A stretch of DNA of 64,000 bases from Blastocatellia bacterium (GTDB taxonomy: Bacteria > Acidobacteriota > Blastocatellia > Chloracidobacteriales > JADJPF01). Position 1 is the first letter of the stretch. Every line of letters starts with the position of its first letter. The position numbers and the translations under genes were made by a program. Positions 1 to 8,835 of the stretch are shown piece by piece. The notes under the pieces are model-generated. The model did no database searches and was not told the DNA's origin. It worked only from the letters and a program-made list of their open reading frames with translations. The stretch is from NCBI GenBank assembly GCA_025057015.1, contig JANWYG010000022.1, positions 1 through 64,000 of the forward strand, given 5' to 3'.

Positions 1-16
1 GCTAGTGTGAGTGGTT

Positions 17-1252
17 TTAAGAGGTGTGATCTTCCGTTGTTTCAAATTCAAACTCAGCTCGCTGCTCTTCTACCGCTGCTTGCGTCTCTAACACTTCTCC
101 TTGCGAAATCTCTGCCTCTGCTACAGGCGCCTCAAACTCAAACTTCTGTTCTGGTATCGACGCAGCAGACTCTTGGACATCCCAGGCAGTAGGTGTTGGT
201 ACAAACTCATACTCCTGCACCTTCTGTGACACTGGTGGAACTTCTAAGATAGGAGTTGACACCTCAAACGAAGGCTGAGGTGCTTCTACAGAAGAAGTAT
301 CAGAGATCTCCAGAAGGGACTCAGAATCAGCCTGAAAAGAGTATTCTTCCAGCGGCTCCAGCTCGAGAGGAGCTTCATCATAGTCTACTGACTCAGCAGT
401 GTGGCCTACGGGTTCTTGAGAAATTTGCGGCTGCAGCTTTGGCAGTTCTGAGACACCTATGCTGATAGTCTGTTCAAACATATCCTCCGTTTCGAAGTGA
501 GCGGAGAAATCAGCAAGTTTTCTCTGAGGAACTTTTATAGGAGGAGTTTGCTGTACTTGCTGAGGCACCTCTTCAGACACGTTGAAATCTAAGGCAAAGC
601 TTGGTGGCTCTGGAGCTTCGGGCCGCAACATCCCTGGAAATCCTTCGGTTTTTGTCACAGGCGGCTTACCCTCGACAGGTGTACTAAAGCCAAACTGCGA
701 GGTAGGAAAATTAGACACACCGGCAGGCGGCGTGGTCCCTGGCCTGCTTTGCATAGGAGGAGGCTCAGGAGATAGATACTGGGATGGCACGGTAGTAGGA
801 TTTGGCCTAATCACAGTTCCGGCTGGAGGTAGATGTTGTTGACGGACAGGTGGCGCAGTACTCTCGGTTTGCTGCGGTGGTGGAGCTTGTGCCAGCAAAC
901 GATTCACCGTAGCTATCAAAGTACGCGATTCGAACGGCTTTGTCAGATGACCATCAGCCTTAACTCGTGCAGCCTCGGCCTGATCAAAGGGCTCAAAGGC
1001 TCCCACTAATAGCAACACAGGCAGCCTAGAAAACTGAGGATTCGTTTTAATATACTCGCATACTTCGTAACCGTTTTTGCCTGGCATGTAGACATCGGCT
1101 AGCACGAGGTCAGGCTTGACATCGTTGAGCTTTCTGATAGCCACCTCGCCGTTACCGACGGCAACTACGTCTATACCTTCACCGGAAAAAGTCAAGTTGA
1201 CTACCTTCTGTATGGTAATGCTATCGTCAGCAAGCAGGATTTTGCGTCCCAT
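17..1252 (-). CDS. response regulator with N-terminal receiver domain and long Pro/Glu-rich tail
   Basis: Residues 1-120 form a CheY-like receiver domain: the acidic pair is in ILLADDS, the phosphoacceptor is Asp53 in LVLADVYMPG, and the conserved Lys is about 105 in HLTKPF. From about residue 120 to 411 there is no recognisable output domain. The tail is rich in Pro, Gln and then Glu and looks disordered. The start is backed by a strong Shine-Dalgarno sequence (GGGAGGAG) just upstream. It probably takes part in a phosphorelay, acting by protein-protein contact rather than DNA binding. No histidine kinase is adjacent. A second receiver protein (30806-31555) shares the same N-terminal style. 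The receiver call is firm; the partner and role are unknown. Confidence 0.85.
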   Translation of the reverse strand: MGRKILLADDSITIQKVVNLTFSGEGIDVVAVGNGEVAIRKLNDVKPDLVLADVYMPGKNGYEVCEYIKTNPQFSRLPVLLLVGAFEPFDQAEAARVKADGHLTKPFESRTLIATVNRLLAQAPPPQQTESTAPPVRQQHLPPAGTVIRPNPTTVPSQYLSPEPPPMQSRPGTTPPAGVSNFPTSQFGFSTPVEGKPPVTKTEGFPGMLRPEAPEPPSFALDFNVSEEVPQQVQQTPPIKVPQRKLADFSAHFETEDMFEQTISIGVSELPKLQPQISQEPVGHTAESVDYDEAPLELEPLEEYSFQADSESLLEISDTSSVEAPQPSFEVSTPILEVPPVSQKVQEYEFVPTPTAWDVQESAASIPEQKFEFEAPVAEAEISQGEVLETQAAVEEQRAEFEFETTEDHTS

Positions 1253-1431
1253 TCGCTCCTCCCACGCGAAGTAGAACCCTGCGCTTAATCGAGCTATTCG
1301 AAGGCTCTAAGAAGCAAACGAGGTTCAAAATGTATTTTCTAAGGGGTTGAGGATTTTACGGTATAACCTATCATCCACATCCTCAGATGTCAAGCTCAGT
1401 CCTAACTCAAATATTTGAAAAAAATGATTTT

Positions 1432-2565
1432 CTAGTCCTTTTGAAGAACCTTTCTAGGTCGCTTTGTCCTTTCCTTCATTGTAGGAGCGTTTTCAGCATC
1501 CTTCCTAGCCTCTGTTGCCGAGACTGCTTGCGGTTGTTGTCTTACTACCTCCGCTCTAGTAGTAGTAGGAGTAGAAATAGAAGTACCCATAGCCTGTTCT
1601 AGCAAGCGGGCGACTTCTTGATCTAACTGATCATCCTGCTTAAGCAGTATGCCGTCTTTAGAAACGGCAAGCGAAGGTCCAAACAAAGCCTCCATGGCTC
1701 TAGTGAGCATTGATTTCCTCTGTATTACACGCTCTTCTATGTATCCTTCAGGATCAGGAACTGGTTTACCAAAGCGCTCGAGCCTTTCAGCCGCAGCATC
1801 TCTGTACCTGCTACGAGGGAACTCTCGAACTATTCTGGCATAGTGCTTAGCGGCATCCTCAGTATTTTCTTCTTCCTCCTGTGCCCTTGCTAGGTACCAA
1901 AGCGCTACGTCCATTTCTGTAAAGTGGGGATACTTTTTAACTATCTCTAAGCAGCGCGACTCGGTTGCCTTCCATGCGTTGCGTCGTTCGAAATAAAACT
2001 TAGCCACCAACAAATCGTGCTTTGCAAGCAGCTCTTGTACCAGCTCTATATACTCCTGAACTTTCATATTCTTTGCAGCTTCGGGAAAGCGACGCTGAAG
2101 TTCCAGCAGCTGCTTCTCTGCCAGAAAGGCATGCTCTTTCTCCCGGTCAGGAGTCTGAACTTGGCGCATGTGAATTTCCGCCATCTTAAGCATTACTTGA
2201 GGTGCAAGCTCGTGATTCGGGAAAAACTGCAACCAGTCCTTGTACTCAGCTTCAGCTTGAACAAGGTTCGACGTTCCACCCTCCCTATAGTAAGAGTCTG
2301 CAATAGTAAGCTTAGCAATCGGAAGAAGCGGACTGTCAGCATAGGTAGTTATCATCGTGTTGATTAACAGCCTACCTTGCTCATAGCGCTTCTTCTTCAT
2401 TTCCTTTAGAGCATCCTGGAACAACTCTCGGTCACGTCCTTCTCTAGGCTCATCAGAAACTTCCGAAGCGGTGAGCTTCTTCCTTCCTCTGCCGCCACAA
2501 GCAAAGTTTATAAACACAGACAAAACAACAAGCACTAAAACAAAACTCTTAACACACCTCTTCAT
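1432..2565 (-). CDS. BamD/YfiO-like TPR lipoprotein
   Basis: The N-terminus is a lipoprotein signal peptide: MKRC, a hydrophobic stretch, and a lipobox ending FACGG with the lipidated Cys at about residue 23. The mature part has repeated TPR-like helices (for example QAEAEYKDWLQFFPNHELA and KHYARIVREFPRSRYRDAA) of the type found in BamD/YfiO, the outer-membrane assembly lipoprotein, and in related tol-pal YbgF-like proteins. At 377 residues it is longer than BamD (about 245). The extra C-terminal ~100 residues are polar and low in complexity. It lies 9 bp downstream of rpe, so it is probably in the same transcript. Outer-membrane biogenesis is the likely role but is inferred from fold only. 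Confidence 0.65.
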   Translation of the reverse strand: MKRCVKSFVLVLVVLSVFINFACGGRGRKKLTASEVSDEPREGRDRELFQDALKEMKKKRYEQGRLLINTMITTYADSPLLPIAKLTIADSYYREGGTSNLVQAEAEYKDWLQFFPNHELAPQVMLKMAEIHMRQVQTPDREKEHAFLAEKQLLELQRRFPEAAKNMKVQEYIELVQELLAKHDLLVAKFYFERRNAWKATESRCLEIVKKYPHFTEMDVALWYLARAQEEEENTEDAAKHYARIVREFPRSRYRDAAAERLERFGKPVPDPEGYIEERVIQRKSMLTRAMEALFGPSLAVSKDGILLKQDDQLDQEVARLLEQAMGTSISTPTTTRAEVVRQQPQAVSATEARKDAENAPTMKERTKRPRKVLQKD

Positions 2566-2574
2566 AGACCCAAA

Positions 2575-3240
2575 TCATTCCTTAACAATGGCTTGTAGTA
2601 CTGAGCGCATCTCTTTTACAGCCTGCGCCGGAGACTCAGCCCCAAAAATAGCGCTACCAGCTACCAGCCAGTCAGCTCCTGCTTCTACAACCAAAGGCGC
2701 AGTAGTAAGGTCTATACCTCCATCAACCTCTATAGCTACTCTCAGCTGACGAGTAGTTATCATAGACTTCAGTCGGCGGATCTTATCTATAGACGTGGGG
2801 ATAAACTTTTGTCCACCAAAACCAGGATTGACAGACATAACAAGCACATAATCAACATAAGGCAATATTTCGTCGAGTACATAGAGTGAAGTTGCAGGAT
2901 TAACTACTACACCAGCCTTGCAATCCAGCCGATGAATATGCTCTACCACTCTGTGCAAATGAACTACTGCTTCCACATGTACTGATATCATATCCGCTCC
3001 GGCCCTCGCAAAGCTGTCTATGTACCTCTCGGGATTAGATATCATCAGATGAGCGTCTATAGGAAGCGCAGTAAAAGGCCGCAAGGACTCTATCACCGGA
3101 AGACCTATAGATATGTTTGGAACAAAATGCCCGTCCATAATGTCAAAATGTATGATGTCTGCACCCGCTTCTTCTACCTGCTTAACCTGCTCTCCCAGCC
3201 TAGTAAAATCTGCAGAGAGTATAGAGGGAGCAATCTTCAT
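2575..3240 (-). CDS. rpe: ribulose-phosphate 3-epimerase
   Basis: A complete 221-residue TIM-barrel epimerase that interconverts ribulose 5-phosphate and xylulose 5-phosphate in the pentose phosphate pathway. Family hallmarks are visible in order: [10 protein letters not shown] at the N-terminus (catalytic Ser and Asp region), [31 protein letters not shown] and EVDGGI near residue 175, followed by the phosphate-binding [12 protein letters not shown]. The length matches the family. Its ATG overlaps the stop of the upstream PASTA gene by 4 bp, which implies translational coupling. It is a cytosolic metal-dependent enzyme with no sign of damage. Confidence 0.97.
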   Translation of the reverse strand: MKIAPSILSADFTRLGEQVKQVEEAGADIIHFDIMDGHFVPNISIGLPVIESLRPFTALPIDAHLMISNPERYIDSFARAGADMISVHVEAVVHLHRVVEHIHRLDCKAGVVVNPATSLYVLDEILPYVDYVLVMSVNPGFGGQKFIPTSIDKIRRLKSMITTRQLRVAIEVDGGIDLTTAPLVVEAGADWLVAGSAIFGAESPAQAVKEMRSVLQAIVKE

Positions 3241-3593
3241 AAGCTATCTTCCTTGACTTCTTTCCGCAAGAGCAAGTCTCCATTAGCCTTGTTGAGGTAT
3301 ATTCTCACGGTGAATCCCTTTTTTACTATCATTCCAGCCTTAGGGTCCTGCCTCAATACCACACCTAACTTCTCTTTCTCATCAGAAACCTCTATGACTT
3401 CAACCTTAAGCCCATGCTGCCTTGCCAAAATGAGGGCGTCCTTCGCCGACCTACCTACTAGCTTCGGTACTGGCACTTCCTTGGTTCTGGAAAAATATAA
3501 AGCCACTAGAACACTAGATAAAAAGGTCAGCAGCAATACGAGAAAGATTAATAGACGCCTAGTTATCGTCCAAATGAACCTCACAAAGCCCAA
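3237..3593 (-). CDS. membrane-anchored single-PASTA-domain protein
   Basis: A short 118-residue protein with one N-terminal membrane segment (about residues 8-32, rich in Leu and Val) followed by a single PASTA domain (about 38-105: [14 protein letters not shown], then [15 protein letters not shown] and VRIYLN). PASTA domains bind muropeptides or beta-lactam-like ligands and usually occur as repeats on Ser/Thr kinases and penicillin-binding proteins. Here a single copy stands alone, facing the periplasm. It is coupled to rpe by a 4-bp overlap. A role in sensing the cell wall is possible, but nothing in the sequence proves it. Confidence 0.8.
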   Translation of the reverse strand: MGFVRFIWTITRRLLIFLVLLLTFLSSVLVALYFSRTKEVPVPKLVGRSAKDALILARQHGLKVEVIEVSDEKEKLGVVLRQDPKAGMIVKKGFTVRIYLNKANGDLLLRKEVKEDSL

Positions 3594-3648
3594 GACACTG
3601 TGCTCCCTGCCGAGAAGCTATCCTCCAATTAAACCCATAAAGCAGGTC

Positions 3649-3846
3649 CTACAGCATCTTAGCCTTAGAAGTCTCTTCTATACGCTTTTGACCGTCAATT
3701 TGTTCAGGCTCTTCGTTTAAGGCCTTCTTAAAAGTCCTTATTCCCTGTCCTAGTCCCGCCGCCAGTTCAGGTATTCGGCGAGCACCGAAGAGAACGAGCA
3801 GTATTATGAAAACTACTAGAAGCTCCGGCAAACCTAGACCAAACAT
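3649..3846 (-). CDS. tatA: Sec-independent translocase subunit TatA/TatE
   Basis: A 65-residue TatA-family protein with the standard layout: a short N-terminal hydrophobic helix (LGLPELLVVFIILLVLFG), the hinge and amphipathic helix GARRIPELAAGLGQGIRTFK, then a short charged tail. It forms the pore-like component that exports folded proteins with twin-arginine signals. A good ribosome-binding site (AAGGAGAGGG) precedes the ATG. No tatC or tatB is in the window. A probable client encoded here is the Rieske protein at 47913, whose N-terminus carries a twin-arginine-like motif. Confidence 0.93.
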   Translation of the reverse strand: MFGLGLPELLVVFIILLVLFGARRIPELAAGLGQGIRTFKKALNEEPEQIDGQKRIEETSKAKML

Positions 3847-3933
3847 GCCCTCTCCTTCTAAACTAGTAATAGGAAATTCTAGTCTTCAGATCAAAGCTAA
3901 GTCAAACGAAACTTTCCCCGCTAAACGACATAG

Positions 3934-4908
3934 TCATTCAACACAATCATATACGACACTACCAAACACAACTATCACCCTGCCTTGGAGCTTGAAGTAC
4001 TCCTCCAAAACAGGGTGCTTCTCTATAGCCCTTCTGTAAGCCTCGTCGCCTCGCTTAAACCTTATCCTTTCCATGCGAATATCCTCAGAGTACTGCTCGT
4101 CAACCCACTTACCTTGCACCCAATAAAAAACCTTATCTGCCACTCTGTAGGCAGTTGATGCCAAATTCTCGGATTCAATTGCAATCTTTGTCTTCTGAGC
4201 AGTCGCCATAGACGCTTCACGTCTTGCAGGAGCCATACCAGCCCCGCCTGAAAGAGAGGAAGGTGTAGCAGTAGCTGGCGCCTCGGCTAACTCGCTATCC
4301 TCCATCGGATGAAATCTCCTTTCCTCTGCCAGCTCTAGTCTTTCAGTTTCTTTAGAATCTGCCAAACTCGCTCGATGTTTCGCATTATCTACTGAACGTC
4401 TATCACTATGACTGGCACGGCTCGCACCCTCTGCAGCAGTCTTGACTTCACTCCGAACCTCAGCATCAGCCTTTTCTAAAGAGGTATGCGCAAGCTCAGC
4501 GACCTTGGTCATGTTAGGCACGTCCAGCCGATTGCCTGTTACTAACTCAGGATCCTGCTTACGAAGAAGCAGAATAATAGGAGCACTCACAAGAATAACT
4601 AGCAGAAGAGCATACCTCAGTACAGCCCAGTTACTCCACAGCGCAAACATATCGGAAAAGTTGAAGAATATCGACCCTACAGACTTACTCTTCTCGCTTG
4701 ACGCCATCATAGCAAGCTCAGTGGTCATCCTGCGGCAGGATTGACATTGAGCAAGATGTGCTTGATAAGCTGCCTCCTTTTCTACAGTCAACTTTTTCTC
4801 TAAGTACGCCGTAGCAAGGTCAGCATCGAAGCCGCTGCATTCCGTAGGAAGCTCCAGCAGCACTTTCCTTAGCACCGCATCCATATCCCTGCGCATAAAT
4901 AAAACCAT
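3934..4908 (-). CDS. anti-sigma factor with zinc-finger domain and one membrane segment
   Basis: Residues 1-65 resemble a zf-HC2 anti-sigma domain: a helical stretch followed by HLAQCQSC, the H-x3-C-x2-C zinc motif. A single membrane helix lies at about residues 95-117 (rich in Leu, Val and Ile). The rest (~200 residues) is charged, rich in Ala/Glu/Ser and presumably periplasmic, and ends in a hydrophobic stretch RVIVVFGSVVYDC. It lies 87 bp downstream of the sigma factor gene on the same strand, the usual order for a sigma/anti-sigma pair. It should hold the sigma factor inactive until an envelope signal arrives. The start is uncertain; in-frame ATGs lie at 4908, 4896 and 4884. Confidence 0.75.
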   Translation of the reverse strand: MVLFMRRDMDAVLRKVLLELPTECSGFDADLATAYLEKKLTVEKEAAYQAHLAQCQSCRRMTTELAMMASSEKSKSVGSIFFNFSDMFALWSNWAVLRYALLLVILVSAPIILLLRKQDPELVTGNRLDVPNMTKVAELAHTSLEKADAEVRSEVKTAAEGASRASHSDRRSVDNAKHRASLADSKETERLELAEERRFHPMEDSELAEAPATATPSSLSGGAGMAPARREASMATAQKTKIAIESENLASTAYRVADKVFYWVQGKWVDEQYSEDIRMERIRFKRGDEAYRRAIEKHPVLEEYFKLQGRVIVVFGSVVYDCVE

Positions 4909-4995
4909 TCTCCCTAAGTCGCAAACGCAAATAAAAAGCGGTCAGATACTTCCACCCCTACATTATGAACGTTTTCAACTCAGACCCTTGCAAGA

Positions 4996-5844
4996 TCAGT
5001 CTTTCCTCAACTCAACTTTTACATCCAAAACACCTTCCGCAGCCAATTCAAAGCACTCTTCTATTTGATCAACCTTCATACCTGTCCCGATTAGTACTTT
5101 CATTACCTCTTTACGCATGCACTTTTGTAGCTTCTGTAACCAACGACTCACTGTTGCCTCGTGCACATTAAATAAAAGACCTATCTGCTTGAGAGTAAGG
5201 CCGTCATAATAGTAGTAGCTTAAAAGCAGCCTCTCTTGGGCATTTCGTTTTGTTAAAACCTCGATCAAAGCCCTAGACAGACACTCAGCACAAGCACTTA
5301 ACTTCTCATTCGAAGCCGCAGGCCTCTCAGAAGTATCCAAAGTAGGCTTGATTTCTTCAGCAGGTTGTACAAACCGCCTGCTAGCTCGCCTCATGTTCAC
5401 CGAGACCTGATACACTACCGCCCTCAACCACCCCTTGAACGATCCCCTACCGGAATAGTTCTCAAACTTGCTCCTTCTTATTCCTTCCTGTCCAACCCCA
5501 TAGAGTTCTGCCAACACCGCTTCCAGAAGATCTTCTTCATTCAAGTCCACACCTGCCACCTGCTTAGCTATCGACTGTAAAAACCCGCGATAGTCTCTGA
5601 GGAAATCCTCCCAAGCTCGCTCACTACCCTGCGCACAAGCACGAGCCAGGATTAGCTCGCCAACGTTCAGCTCGCTCAGAAAACGATTAACTTCACGCTC
5701 ACTAGTAGCATTAAGGTACTTCAACACGACAACATAGAGTAAACTCGCAACCCTTTCATAATCGAAATCATACTTACTCTTGCAACAAGAGAGAACATTA
5801 GAGATCTGCTTGCGGTATACAGCTTTAAAGTTCTCAAAATCCAA
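4996..5844 (-). CDS. ECF-type sigma-70 family RNA polymerase sigma factor
   Basis: The 282-residue protein carries sigma region 2 in the middle (about 80-155: WEDFLRDYRGFLQSIAKQVA, DLNEEDLLEAVLAEL, GSFKGWLRAVVYQ) and sigma region 4 near 205-250 (LLLSYYYYDGLTLKQIGLLF and the helix-turn-helix NVHEATVSRWLQKLQKCMRK). It has an unusually long N-terminal part (~75 residues) ahead of region 2. The start codon is TTG, chosen because a strong GGAGGTGGAGG lies directly upstream. The gene is followed by its likely anti-sigma factor. Its regulon cannot be read from this window. Confidence 0.85.
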   Translation of the reverse strand: MDFENFKAVYRKQISNVLSCCKSKYDFDYERVASLLYVVVLKYLNATSEREVNRFLSELNVGELILARACAQGSERAWEDFLRDYRGFLQSIAKQVAGVDLNEEDLLEAVLAELYGVGQEGIRRSKFENYSGRGSFKGWLRAVVYQVSVNMRRASRRFVQPAEEIKPTLDTSERPAASNEKLSACAECLSRALIEVLTKRNAQERLLLSYYYYDGLTLKQIGLLFNVHEATVSRWLQKLQKCMRKEVMKVLIGTGMKVDQIEECFELAAEGVLDVKVELRKD

Positions 5845-6208
5845 GCCTCCACCTCCACGCCCAAACTAGCTTCAAGCGTAGAGTCTGCTACCTACTCTCA
5901 GGTCCACAGACTTACTTCCTCAGAGCTCTCCACCAATCGACCGATCTTCTCCAGATCTATTAGACTTATTCTACTAAATACTTCCACTCCAAGACCGATC
6001 TCTTTGATTCCATTGGACTTATCCCGCCAGCTATCTCCTATCTCATTCATCCACTTGGACTTACCTTACCAGATTCCTTTCGTTTACTACCGATCTCTTT
6101 GATTCCATTGGACTTATCCCGCCGGCTATCTCCTATCTCATTCATCCACTTGGACTTACCTTACTAGATTCCTTTCGTTTACTACCGATCTCTTTGATTC
6201 TATTGGAC
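5845..6208. other. 364-bp intergenic region with tandem repeats
   Basis: There is no convincing gene between the flippase and the sigma factor genes. The plus strand is strongly pyrimidine-rich, so a minus-strand transcript would be purine-rich. The right-hand part, nearest the flippase stop, is the 95-bp tandem repeat annotated separately. The left part (5850-5993) contains looser, degenerate relatives of the repeat core, such as GATCTATTAGACTTATT near 5955. The promoter and leader of the sigma factor gene should also be here, but no clear -35/-10 pair stands out. Confidence 0.7.
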
Positions 6209-6213
6209 TTATC
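5994..6213. repeat. 95-bp tandem repeat, 2.3 copies
   Basis: Copy 1 is 5994-6088 and copy 2 is 6089-6183. They differ at only two positions (near 6030/6125 and 6071/6166 by eye). A partial third copy runs from 6184 to about 6213 and supplies the last bases and stop codon of the flippase gene. Each unit starts ACCGATCTCTTTGATTC and contains two related cores, ATTGGACTTATCCCGCC and ACTTGGACTTACC, about 42 bp apart, which suggests an older internal duplication. No open frame crosses the array and it lacks CRISPR-like unique spacers. Confidence 0.9.
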
Positions 6214-7690
6214 TCGTACTGCGACCAAAAATGACGGTCACAGCGAGCAACTCATCTCGACCGACCTCTTTTAATATAAGCAATACTACTAGATAAAGTG
6301 TTATCTGGATAAGTACAGCACCTACAACGAGATACAGCTCATCAGCTGCTATAAACTTACCGATCGCATAAGTTACTGTAGTAGCTAGTGATATCCTAAA
6401 AATTGAAGTCGGAGAAACCAACGACGAAAACTTTGTATAAACATAGACTCCAGCCAATATCAATCCACAGAACATCGCTACAGTTGTGCCTACTGAAGCC
6501 CCAAGAAGTTGTAGTTTTGGTATGAGAAGAAAATTTACAAAACAACTAATTGCTAAAGTAATAGAATTTATTGCAAAAGAAATTTTAGGTTTGCCGCTAC
6601 TAGAAATAATTGCAGAAAGTATATATAAAATTCCATAACACATTGCTCCATAGGTGGCCACGCTGAGCGCTGGCGCGCCCACTAAATAAGATTCCCCAAA
6701 GACGAGCCTGAGCACTGAGCGCGAATTAGAAGAAAGAACCGTAGCTACCAAAGCCATTATCATCAGCGAGTATTTGACAGTTTGAGTTACGTAGGTAGCC
6801 ACATCTTCTTTCTTATCTTCAAAGCTCGCCCTTGAAATCATAGGGAAGATGACAAAAGCTACAGACACGACAGATTGATAGGTAACGTTTGCTACTGCCA
6901 TCAAAGCAGTGTAGTAACCTGCCATTCGATTTGCTTCATCTGTGAAATCTGAGCCCAGGGCTTTAAGTAGCAGCAAGTCAGCCTTCTGTAGGCAATTACT
7001 GACCAATACAGAACCTAAGAGGGCAAACTGAAAACGTAGATAGTCGGCAGTCTTTAAGAATGAGGTCTTTTCCTTTTCCACAGAGCCACGGCCTGCCGCA
7101 AAAATGGGCGATACTCCTAGTGCAACCGTTGCTGCTAATCCAAAGCCTAGAATAGCGGCAGCCGTACTTTTGAGAAAAAAAGCCAGTGTACATATCAAGC
7201 CCAGTTTCAGCGTTGAATAGGTAACATCCAAACCAGACTGTCTAAAGAACTTCCGCTGGCCGTTAAGATAACCTAAATAAACGGCATAGAACGAGTAAGC
7301 GGCAGTAATCAGCGTAGAAATCCTCAAATATGGAAGCAAATCTGGATCATTTTCCAGTTTTGCGATCAAAGGTTGAGACACGAAGTACCCCAACGCTATC
7401 GTACCGCCTATTACCAACTGCAATTTGAGCGCCTTGTCCTTAACTGCCTCGGCTCTTTTGTCGTCTTCAGAGACAAACTTGGAAACCGTTTGCTGCGTTC
7501 CGACCACGACTATAGCGTTTATTATGGAAACAATGCCCGTAACTACCCCGTAGATGCCAAACTGCTCTGGCGTAAGCACCCTGGATAGCACCAGATAAAT
7601 GCAGTATCCAGAAAAAATGAAGTACGCTTTAGAGATAGTGATAAACAGAGTTCCTCGTCCGGCTAGTCTCAGCGACTCTTCGTTATTCAT
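6209..7690 (-). CDS. oligosaccharide flippase (Wzx/MATE-like polysaccharide exporter)
   Basis: A 493-residue integral membrane protein with about 12-14 hydrophobic segments spread along its length, typical of the MOP/MATE superfamily proteins that flip lipid-linked glycans. N-terminal motifs such as GYCIYLVLSRVLTPEQFGIYG are characteristic of polysaccharide biosynthesis (Wzx/RfbX) proteins. It overlaps the upstream glycosyltransferase gene by 8 bp, so they are co-transcribed. The final codons lie in the third, partial copy of the 95-bp repeat, so the C-terminus may have been modified by repeat expansion. The substrate is unknown. Confidence 0.85.
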   Translation of the reverse strand: MNNEESLRLAGRGTLFITISKAYFIFSGYCIYLVLSRVLTPEQFGIYGVVTGIVSIINAIVVVGTQQTVSKFVSEDDKRAEAVKDKALKLQLVIGGTIALGYFVSQPLIAKLENDPDLLPYLRISTLITAAYSFYAVYLGYLNGQRKFFRQSGLDVTYSTLKLGLICTLAFFLKSTAAAILGFGLAATVALGVSPIFAAGRGSVEKEKTSFLKTADYLRFQFALLGSVLVSNCLQKADLLLLKALGSDFTDEANRMAGYYTALMAVANVTYQSVVSVAFVIFPMISRASFEDKKEDVATYVTQTVKYSLMIMALVATVLSSNSRSVLRLVFGESYLVGAPALSVATYGAMCYGILYILSAIISSSGKPKISFAINSITLAISCFVNFLLIPKLQLLGASVGTTVAMFCGLILAGVYVYTKFSSLVSPTSIFRISLATTVTYAIGKFIAADELYLVVGAVLIQITLYLVVLLILKEVGRDELLAVTVIFGRSTR

Positions 7691-8828
7691 CTCTCAAAAC
7701 ACTTTTGATCAACCTTACATATCTTGCGATTATGACTTCCCAGTCGTACGAGGCAGCTGTAGATACGGCGTTGATTGCTACATCTGTTAAGTCCTTTCCC
7801 GGAAGCTCGGCAAGCAGTTTGCGTAAGGCAAGTGAATTTTCAGGTTCAAATAAGAAGCCATTTACGGCATGTCGTATTACCTCTTGTAAGCCACCCACTC
7901 GAGCTGCTACTACTATGCGACCAGCAGCCATTGCTTCTAGGCAAACTACTGGAAGGCCTTCCGACCTTCCATCTTTCAATCTCCGCGAGGGTATGACGAC
8001 TATGTCGTTTTCCGCTAGAAGCTCCCGTCGCTTGTCAGCTTCCACACTACCTAGAAAAGAAGCCCATCTGCATTTTGCCTCTATCTTACTTCGCTCCGGA
8101 CCATCTCCTGCCACAGTCAGCTCAAAACCTTCTAGGCCTGCCAATGCCTCGACAAGCACGTCCAGCCCTTTCACCCTAGCTATTCTGCCGAGAAAAAGTA
8201 CTTTTTTACCAACCTTCCGCCTAATAGGAACGGCAAATGAGCTGCAATCTACCCCCATAGGGATAACCGTGGCGTCAAGGTTTTGGACAATAGATTTAAA
8301 CCTTCCAAGCAGTTCGTTGCTTACAAAGACTACCTTGTCAGTAGCTCTAGAGATAGCCCTAAGCAGTACCCTTCCAGGAAAAGATCTCCTAAGAAGGTGA
8401 AGGCCAGCCGAATGTTCTATCAGCAAGTGAGGTATGCGAAGAAACCTACAGGCTAGAGCAGCTACTAGGCCGCAGGGAACAAACCAATGCGAGCATATAA
8501 GATCTGCCCTCCTGCCAAGTTCTACGGCTTTACAAAAGAGAGCAGCAAGCAAGGCAGGAATTTGCAGTTTTGCTGATAAGCTAGAGTCAAACAGTGTCGG
8601 AAGATCAGCAGCAGCATCAAGGCACTGCATACTGTTTGGATACAAATAGTTACAGCGACGTACGGTTATTCCAGATAAGATCTGCAAAGAATCTACGCCG
8701 TACGAAGGCAAGGTAAGAACTTCGACTTCGTAAAAACGAGAGAGCCGCACCACAAAGTCTTCTACGAACCGGCCCGAAAAGTCGCCCTCCGCTTTAGGAT
8801 AGGAACTCGTTAAAACAAGGATCCGCAT
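7683..8828 (-). CDS. glycosyltransferase family 4 (GT-B fold)
   Basis: A 381-residue GT-B enzyme. The N-terminal domain starts MRILVLTSSYPKAEGDFSGR with the usual loop for acceptor binding. The C-terminal domain has the family 4 signature: KVLFLGRIARVKGLDVLVEA, then VAGDGPER, and the nucleotide-sugar motif EGLPVVCLEAMAAGRIVVAA with the EX7E-type Glu pair. It probably transfers a sugar from a nucleotide donor to a lipid-linked glycan at the cytoplasmic face. It sits between a GT2 enzyme and a flippase, which supports a surface-polysaccharide or glycolipid role. Confidence 0.9.
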   Translation of the reverse strand: MRILVLTSSYPKAEGDFSGRFVEDFVVRLSRFYEVEVLTLPSYGVDSLQILSGITVRRCNYLYPNSMQCLDAAADLPTLFDSSLSAKLQIPALLAALFCKAVELGRRADLICSHWFVPCGLVAALACRFLRIPHLLIEHSAGLHLLRRSFPGRVLLRAISRATDKVVFVSNELLGRFKSIVQNLDATVIPMGVDCSSFAVPIRRKVGKKVLFLGRIARVKGLDVLVEALAGLEGFELTVAGDGPERSKIEAKCRWASFLGSVEADKRRELLAENDIVVIPSRRLKDGRSEGLPVVCLEAMAAGRIVVAARVGGLQEVIRHAVNGFLFEPENSLALRKLLAELPGKDLTDVAINAVSTAASYDWEVIIARYVRLIKSVLRDE

Positions 8829-8835
8829 GAAAACC

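Noticed and set aside
1408-1419. TCAAATATTTGA palindrome as terminator of the BamD-like gene
   Set aside because: For the minus-strand transcript the T-run comes before, not after, the palindrome, and the stem has almost no GC pairs.
3049-3720. 223-codon plus-strand frame over rpe and the PASTA gene
   Set aside because: It is antisense to three well-supported genes and shows no domain.
5994-6213. possible CRISPR array
   Set aside because: The units are directly adjacent, near-identical over 95 bp and lack unique spacers. No cas gene is present.
7705-8400. 231-codon open frame on the plus strand
   Set aside because: It lies wholly opposite the GT4 gene, has a low-complexity Ser/Thr-rich translation and no start signals.
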